DNA of 58,571 bases from Desulfovibrio sp. (lineage in GTDB: Bacteria > Desulfobacterota > Desulfovibrionia > Desulfovibrionales > Desulfovibrionaceae): positions 1 through 58,571 of the forward strand of contig JAIKXS010000031.1 in NCBI GenBank assembly GCA_024683955.1. The letters run 5' to 3'. This document shows, in pieces, positions 53,772 through 58,571 of the stretch. The translations under genes and the position numbers were made by a program. The notes under the pieces are model-generated. The model saw only the letters and a program-made list of their open reading frames with translations, was not told the DNA's origin and ran no database searches. The number at the start of each line of letters is the position of its first letter. The stretch's first letter is position 1.

Positions 53772-54920
53772 CTACTTCTTTTGATCGGTTGCGCTGTCCG
53801 ATTCTTTCTTTCTTCCTTCTGCCGCCTTGGCCTTTTGCTGTTCCACAAGCGACGGTGTTACGGTCACCTTGGCTCCCGGGCGAGCCTTCATGAGTCCTTC
53901 AGAAATCAGGCGCTCTCCTCCCTTCAGACCTTTATCCACGAGATAATTTTGCCCTATGCTTTCGCTAATGGTCACCGGAATCGCGTAAACGGTGTTTTCC
54001 TTGTCGACGGCCATGACAACGGCGCCTTTCTGGGTGATAGTGACGCATTTCTGTGGGATAAGGATGGCGTTTTTCAAAATGTCGCCTTCCATAAAGATCC
54101 GTACGTACTGCCCTGGCATGATGGCACCTTTTGAATTATCAAAAACAGCCCTCGCCTTGATTACGCCAGTCGTTGGCTGAACTTGACTGTCGATAAAGGT
54201 GACGGATCCTTTCCCATCATACATGGTCCCGTCAAGTAGCCGCAGGCTTGCTTGATACTTTCCGTCCTTGGGAAATTGCAAGCGTCCTTCCAGGTTGAGC
54301 TTCTGACGTCGCATTCTCTCGGGCGCAGCTATCGAAAAATCTATATGCATCGGATCTGTCTGATTGACGTATGTCAGGAGCGAGTTGTTGCTGACGAGGT
54401 TGCCTTCCGTAACATTTTCCTTGCTGCTGTAGCCGGAGACAGGGGAAACAACCTGACAGTAATCAAGGTTAATGCGTGCAGAGCGCAGGGCCGCCCGAGC
54501 AGTATCGTAGGCCGCTCTTGCGTTGTCACGCTCTTTCTGTGAGACGGCGTTTTTTTCGTAGAGAGGGCGCACCCTTTTCCATTCGCGCTCCGCATTGTTG
54601 TATTGCGCCTCCGCCTGCTGCATCTGTGCTTCGTACTGATCTCGTTCAAGCTGGAAAAGAAGCTGTCCTTTTTTTACAAAATCGCCTTCCTCATAAAGAC
54701 GTTTCTGAATGATGGCCTGTACTCTTGCCCGCACCTCGACGGCTCGCGAGCCTGTGGCCTGAGCCTGGAATTCAGCGGGCCATGAAACATCCGAAGCTCG
54801 TACTTCATGAACGGCGACAGGCGGAATCATAGCTTGTCCAGATGCTTTCTTTTCCTGTTCGCAGGCAATGAGGGAGATGCTGGAAAGAAGGAGAAATAGA
54901 CAGAGAAGGCGGTTCTTCAT
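53772..54920 (-). CDS. RND efflux periplasmic adaptor lipoprotein (AcrA/MexA-like)
   Basis: This membrane-fusion protein links pump and channel. The lipoprotein signal ends in LIAC (lipid Cys 20). The domains are a lipoyl half-motif with VEVRARVQAIIQKRLYEEGDFVKKGQLLFQLE, an alpha-hairpin (about 100-160, EAQMQQAEAQYNNAEREW), the second lipoyl half (VVSPVSGYSSKENVTEGNLVS), a beta-barrel (RLLDGTMYDGKGSVTFIDSQVQPTTGVIKARAVF), and a membrane-proximal domain ending in a Lys/Glu-rich tail. The start at 54920 gives 382 residues; the longer open frame to 55139 crosses the structured leader. It is the first gene of the efflux operon, 10 bases before the pump gene. Confidence 0.93.
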   Translation of the reverse strand: MKNRLLCLFLLLSSISLIACEQEKKASGQAMIPPVAVHEVRASDVSWPAEFQAQATGSRAVEVRARVQAIIQKRLYEEGDFVKKGQLLFQLERDQYEAQMQQAEAQYNNAEREWKRVRPLYEKNAVSQKERDNARAAYDTARAALRSARINLDYCQVVSPVSGYSSKENVTEGNLVSNNSLLTYVNQTDPMHIDFSIAAPERMRRQKLNLEGRLQFPKDGKYQASLRLLDGTMYDGKGSVTFIDSQVQPTTGVIKARAVFDNSKGAIMPGQYVRIFMEGDILKNAILIPQKCVTITQKGAVVMAVDKENTVYAIPVTISESIGQNYLVDKGLKGGERLISEGLMKARPGAKVTVTPSLVEQQKAKAAEGRKKESDSATDQKK

Positions 54921-54972
54921 TAATTCTATCAGCGGGATACTCCGTATTTGGCGGAGAGGAAACGCTGCCTCC
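54921..54972 (-). promoter_or_regulatory. Structured ribosome-binding region of the efflux operon
   Basis: On the minus strand GGAGG (54972-54968) is followed by CAGCG (54967-54963), which pairs with CGCTG (54934-54930). An inner CTCCG/CGGAG stem has a 7-base loop. ATAGAATTA then leads to the ATG. GAGG can alternatively pair with CCTC just beyond CAGCG. The sequence from CGGAGG to CCTC is identical over 18 bases to the nusA leader and differs at two positions from galE. Confidence 0.65.
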
Positions 54973-54978
54973 GGTAAG

Positions 54979-54990
54979 TTCCTTAAGGAA
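54979..54990. promoter_or_regulatory. Perfect 12-bp palindrome upstream of the efflux operon
   Basis: TTCCTTAAGGAA is an exact palindrome six bases upstream of the folded leader of the efflux adaptor gene. It could be an operator for a local repressor, but no regulator gene is adjacent. Confidence 0.35.
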
Positions 54991-55148
54991 GGTTGTGTGC
55001 TACGTGTGGGCGGTATTTGAGAAGGGTGTTCTGTGGTTAAAAGGGCGAGAAATTCAAGCGGCTCGTTATGACACTCTGAACGTTTCCTCGTACTGGTCGA
55101 ACGAAGTAGGTTTTTGCTCTGTACAGCCTCAACGCACACTGCACTGTA

Positions 55149-55174
55149 AAAGAAGGGCCACCAAGCCCTTCTTT
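55149..55174. terminator. Bidirectional terminator-like hairpin
   Basis: A 10-bp perfect stem (AAAGAAGGGC / GCCCTTCTTT) with a 6-base loop has T-rich sides in both directions. It lies upstream of the efflux operon and may insulate it from transcription entering from the AT-rich region. Confidence 0.6.
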
Positions 55175-56815
55175 AGAGAGCCTCTTCAAATCGTGGATGT
55201 ATATCGTTTCACACGGTAGAAGAAAACTTTCCAATATGCAAAATAATAATTTTATGTAGATTCTTGAGAAAATGCAAGGCGAAAAAGCGAAGCGCCATGT
55301 CGTGAACAAGGAGTGGTGAATGTCAGAGCGAGGTGAGCTGAAGCGCACAATTGGGAAACGTCAGTTGATTGTCGAAGACCTTTCTTATAAGCAGTTTGCT
55401 GGGGAAGGTATAGGCCGACAAGACGAGAGAATGGGGATGCTTCTGTCGTATCTGAGGAGGGAGATTATCACCAGGGTAAATTTTTGTTTTCTGCCGCAGC
55501 CGTATTCTTCAATATGAATTTTTTAATATTGTATTAATACGGATACTTTGCTCCCAATATATCCGATATTATTTGGTTTTTGACGCTATTCTATACATTG
55601 ATAGAGTGTAATAACAGGATATATAAAATTTTTGTGTAGTAAAGAATAACGTTTTTTTGTCTATTGTTTAGTGTTGTGTTTGAAGATATAAATTTATTTT
55701 TTATATGTATGTAATCTTTATGAACTATTCATGAAGGCACTGGTATTATAATTTTTTTGTATAATTGTTTCTATTTTTTCATATATTTATTTTAAATGAT
55801 ATTTATTTCGATTCCTATAAAGCACTTAGACGAATCAAGATAATCAAAAAGTACATGTATATCTACTGTGAGAATATTTATTACATTTTTAATCTTCTTC
55901 TTGATGTAGGACAAGCAGACGATATGAACAAATTAAAAAAGGTTTGGCGTTCACGCAAGATCATTGTGATGAGGGCTTTCCGGAGATTCTGGCGCTGTTT
56001 GATCTTACAAATGGCCTTTACAAGCACATTTCTCATTGCTGACCAGAATAAAGGAATCATAACAATTAAGGATAGTATAAACCGCTTCTTGTTTAAAGGA
56101 TAAAGAAATGCGTCTTTTATACATAATTCTGATATAAAAGAACCGTATGTATTATTGATATTCTTAAATACTATTTAATGACAATCAATATATTTTGTGT
56201 TAACTTTTTATAGTATGTGATTTTAAAATAAATTTTTATGATGTGGAATATATAAAATTTATATTGTTCTTAGCGTAAAGAATTAATGTTTTTGTACTGT
56301 AGAATGCTTGATTCATTGTATCCATGCTATTTTTATAACTAAGAATATCCAGCTCGAGGTGGCTTTGACGGCATGTATATTTCCAACCATCGTACGGTTC
56401 TAGAATGACAGACTACTTACTTCTTTAAAAAGAAATACAAGACCGATTGGGTGCAGATTTTCACCATCCTTGTTTTTGCTTTACGTTAGTTTACGGATCA
56501 TTTTGGAGTACCTAGAGAGATATTCCTATCAATGTGTGCTAATGCCCTGCCCTCATTTCCGAAAACGGAGGCTCAGATTCTGAATATTCCAGGATTGAAT
56601 CATAGATAGAAAGGATTTACTTGTATTTGTCTGGGAAGCAGGTTTTTAGATCCGCTTCTATGGGCTGATTTGACCTTATCTGATCAAGCAGGTAGGTAGC
56701 CCCATAGAAAAGGTTGTGGGCACCTCAGGAGGGATGCCTCTTTTTGCGAGAATTTTGAATGGAGTTTGGTGAAGAAAATTGCAAAAGGCATCCTGTATGT
56801 TAAAAATTAAAGGTA
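55175..56815. other. AT-rich gene-poor region upstream of the IS element
   Basis: About 1.6 kb with no gene I can support. An open frame at 55320-55517 (65 residues) and one at 55765-56103 (112 residues, best start perhaps 55924) show no recognised family and have poor ribosome sites. Bases 56340-56640 are interrupted by stops in every frame but read like a decayed gene in places. A weak hairpin followed by TCTTTTT lies near 56727-56755. The composition suggests imported or degraded DNA. Confidence 0.5.
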
Positions 56816-56826
56816 TAGTAAGCGAC
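56816..56826 (+). repeat. Left terminal inverted repeat of the IS630-type element
   Basis: TAGTAAGCGAC; matches the right end at 10 of 11 positions. Confidence 0.75.
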
Positions 56827-56827
56827 A

Positions 56828-57901
56828 TTAGTTTTTGTGTTTAAAGGAGCAGAGAGATGCAAGTCTTTTATTCGGCTCCCGGTATTGTCTGAAGTAGTCA
56901 TCGACTGCCTTTTGCAACACACTTTCGTTGGGAAAATAGGTGTTATGAGTAACATCCCGTCAGGTGATTCTCCAGCATTGCTCAATGGGATTCAGATCCG
57001 GCGAATATGGGGGAGTTTTATCAGTTCAATTTTCTCGCGAATATCGCTGTATTCCTCCAGTTCTTCCTCCTGCACCAGGCGGAATGCCTTTTTATGACAG
57101 GGTGCATTGTCCACGACCATACACACCTTTTTGCCGTCTGCGACAGGGTACTTGGCCATGAAATCCCGATATGACTGGATAACCGTTTCGTAGTTGAACC
57201 ACGAGGGTTTCATGGCAATGAGTTCTCCCGTCTCCGGGATGACGTAGCCACTGTACGGAACGTTTTTCCTTCCGGGGGAGGAGGCAACCTTCGGCTTTGA
57301 GCCCTTCTGTGTCCATTTGCGTGTAACAGATGTTGTCACCCGGAAGTGGACTTCGTCCTGAAAAACGAGGATGCGAGAATCATCAGCTATAATTTCCGCT
57401 GTTTTTTTTAAACAACTCTCGCTCTTCTTCTAAATCTTTGTTCTTGGATGGGAATGTCTGAGGGCGAATAAGAGAAAAGCCAAGGCGGTGAAACATCCGC
57501 TGGCATTGCCGAACGCAAAGATTCACACCATATTCTCTGGCTATGTACGCGGATAGTGACGGACCATCCCAGACATTGTAGCCATATTTTTTAGGGTCGT
57601 CCTCTTCAAGAACGGCTCTGATATCTGCGATACTCTCTACTGGGAGTCTCGTGGGGCGTCCAGACTGCTTCTTGACACGGAGTGCGTCAAAGCCCTGCTC
57701 GTCAGCAGTTTTAACCCATGAGGTGATAGTGTTTTTGCTTTCGCGGACGTACTCGCTGAGCGCTGACGGAGTCATTCCCCCAAGCACAAGATTGACCATT
57801 TCAACTTTGTGCTGAAATTTCGCATCATTCGTAGCGTTGACAATCAACTTGCCCTCAGCCAGTAACTGATCCTTGTCGGTTTTGTAAACGCGTGCAGGCA
57901 T
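56828..57901 (-). pseudogene. IS630-family transposase, broken by frameshifts and a stop
   Basis: The N-terminal half (57901-57383) has a helix-turn-helix region (MTPSALSEYVRESKNTITSWVKTADEQGFDAL) and a winged-helix region (YNVWDGPSLSAYIAREYGVNLCVRQCQRMFHRLGFSL). At a run of eight A (57402-57409, minus strand) the frame must move by one. It then continues with the DDE catalytic part: FQDEVHF (first Asp) and CMVVDNAPCHKKA (second Asp). A second disruption at 57009-57013, one C short in a C-run, turns the expected LPPYSPDLNPIE into LPHIRRI and a stop. Restoring it exposes the third acidic residue. A further in-frame TGA lies at 56960-56962. The rebuilt frame ends at 56828 and would be near the family's usual length. 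Confidence 0.85.
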
Positions 57902-57964
57902 TTTGCTCTCCTCCTGCTGGAATCTTACAATAGCAAGAAGAAAGTTTCAAGCACAATTATTTAA

Positions 57965-57975
57965 GTCGTTTACTA
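57965..57975 (-). repeat. Right terminal inverted repeat of the IS630-type element
   Basis: Read on the minus strand: TAGTAAACGAC, followed outward by the duplicated TA. Confidence 0.75.
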
Positions 57976-57977
57976 TA

Positions 57978-58571
57978 TATTCTGAGTACCTGTAGAGGGC
58001 TGGGTGACAAATCCCACCTTTAATGTCCTTGAATTTAGAGACTTCTTTAGCTGTATGTGTCGTGCGCAGCTATCAGTTTATATCGAGACAGGAGAGTTTG
58101 AGTCCTCGAAAATACATATCTAGGATGAGGGGCTGGAATTACAGAAATATGGTGAACGGAGATCCTTTTTATAGACGAGATCTGCTCAGACAGGTCTGTC
58201 TGGGATTGCAAGGAGGGTGATGTTCACCTTTCGTTTGGGATGGCACTGACGCCGTCTCAGATTATACGGAATGCATCTGCTCGTCCTTTCGGAATGACTG
58301 AATGACAATCCAGTTGAAGAAAATTGCTACTTCATAAGGAGCATCATTGAGAAAAGCTTTTCAAAGATCTTTTTTAAGTATTCCTGTTAAAAAATTTTTG
58401 TAGTTTTGAATATTACTAGGAGTTTTGAATGATTATTCTGCAATAGTGGCATGCTAAAAAATTAAAAACATTTATTAATGATTAAAGTAAGTTTTTAAAT
58501 TATTCTATTATATTATTTTATGAATAATATATATTATAAAATTGAATAATATTTGTTTATGCTAAAATTCC
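57978..58571. other. Gene-free AT-rich stretch to the window end
   Basis: No supported gene. A 65-codon open frame at 58023-58220 has no family resemblance. The last 200 bases are almost pure A/T with many TATTAT-like runs, which may be an upstream region of a gene beyond the window or silenced imported DNA. No iterons or DnaA-box clusters were noticed. Confidence 0.45.

Larger units (their letters stand above)
56816..57975 (-). mobile_element. IS630-family insertion sequence, decayed
   Basis: About 1160 bases bounded by near-perfect terminal inverted repeats: TAGTAAGCGAC at 56816-56826 and TAGTAAACGAC read inward from 57975. Each side is flanked by TA (56814-56815 and 57976-57977), the target duplication expected of IS630/Tc1-type elements. 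One transposase gene on the minus strand fills the element but carries frame disruptions, so the copy is probably not autonomous. Confidence 0.85.

Noticed and set aside
55765-56103. 112-codon open frame in the AT-rich region
   Set aside because: Long frames of Ile/Tyr/Phe codons arise by chance in AT-rich DNA; no ribosome site or family resemblance.
1-58571. CRISPR array, prophage or plasmid origin
   Set aside because: No regularly spaced repeats, cas genes, phage structural genes or iterons were found.

Overview
The window reads as a chromosome segment of a flagellated, LPS-bearing Gram-negative bacterium. The diderm evidence is a FlhA end, a Kdo synthesis operon, several outer-membrane lipoproteins and an RND efflux pump. 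The gene style (nusA-infB operon with YlxR and a DUF503 protein, KdsB-KdsC fusion, Srf genes) resembles Desulfovibrio-type Desulfobacterota. That placement is my inference from the proteins, not a database result. Most of the window has balanced base composition. The surface-glycan block (about 37.2-47.6 kb) and the last 3.5 kb are visibly AT-rich.

Layout. (1) 1-3.3 kb: 3' end of flhA, a cyclophilin, mutY, then a gene-free stretch. (2) 3.3-13.9 kb: the transcription/translation operon rimP-nusA-ylxR-infB-ylxP-nrnA-truB-rpsO-pnp. It has a leader terminator before rimP, a structured nusA ribosome-binding region and a hairpin-rich pnp leader. (3) 13.9-17.0 kb: an unknown protein, NfeD, an SPFH protein, and a convergent pth. 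(4) 17.4-34.1 kb: eleven same-strand genes. They encode a glycine-zipper lipoprotein, a small membrane/coiled-coil protein, a SrfA-like protein, a secreted repeat protein, SrfB (actin/Hsp70-fold ATPase), SrfC (dynamin-like GTPase), a single-pass Sel1-like protein, a secreted vWA protein resembling the periplasmic part of the type VI kinase PpkA, and a TagT/TagS/TagR-like ABC plus FGE-sulfatase set. No type VI structural gene, kinase or phosphatase is present. (5) 34.2-37.2 kb: kdsA, a kdsB-kdsC fusion and kdsD, which make CMP-Kdo. (6) 37.2-48.2 kb, minus strand: galE, a three-part TPR/glycerophosphotransferase/GT4 protein, a glycosyltransferase-like protein with ChW-like repeats, a TagD-type cytidylyltransferase, a LicD-type transferase, glnS, tRNA-Lys, a methyltransferase and a coiled-coil membrane protein. 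Together these suggest a phosphoglycerol (teichoic-acid-like) or phosphodiester-decorated surface glycan. (7) 48.4-54.9 kb, minus strand: a small secreted orphan and an RND tripartite efflux operon. (8) 54.9-58.6 kb: AT-rich gene-poor DNA with a decayed IS630-family element.

The most unusual signal is an RNA element that occurs three times, directly before nusA, galE and the efflux adaptor gene. A GGAGG Shine-Dalgarno sequence is followed at once by CAGCG. A variable hairpin ends in CGCTGA, and the ATG follows 8-9 bases after CGCTG. All three copies also carry a conserved CCTC that can pair with the Shine-Dalgarno sequence. This gives two mutually exclusive folds, one hiding the ribosome site and one bringing it to the right distance from the start codon. 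I do not recognise it as a described family. The second main finding is the merged Srf-Tag envelope cluster.
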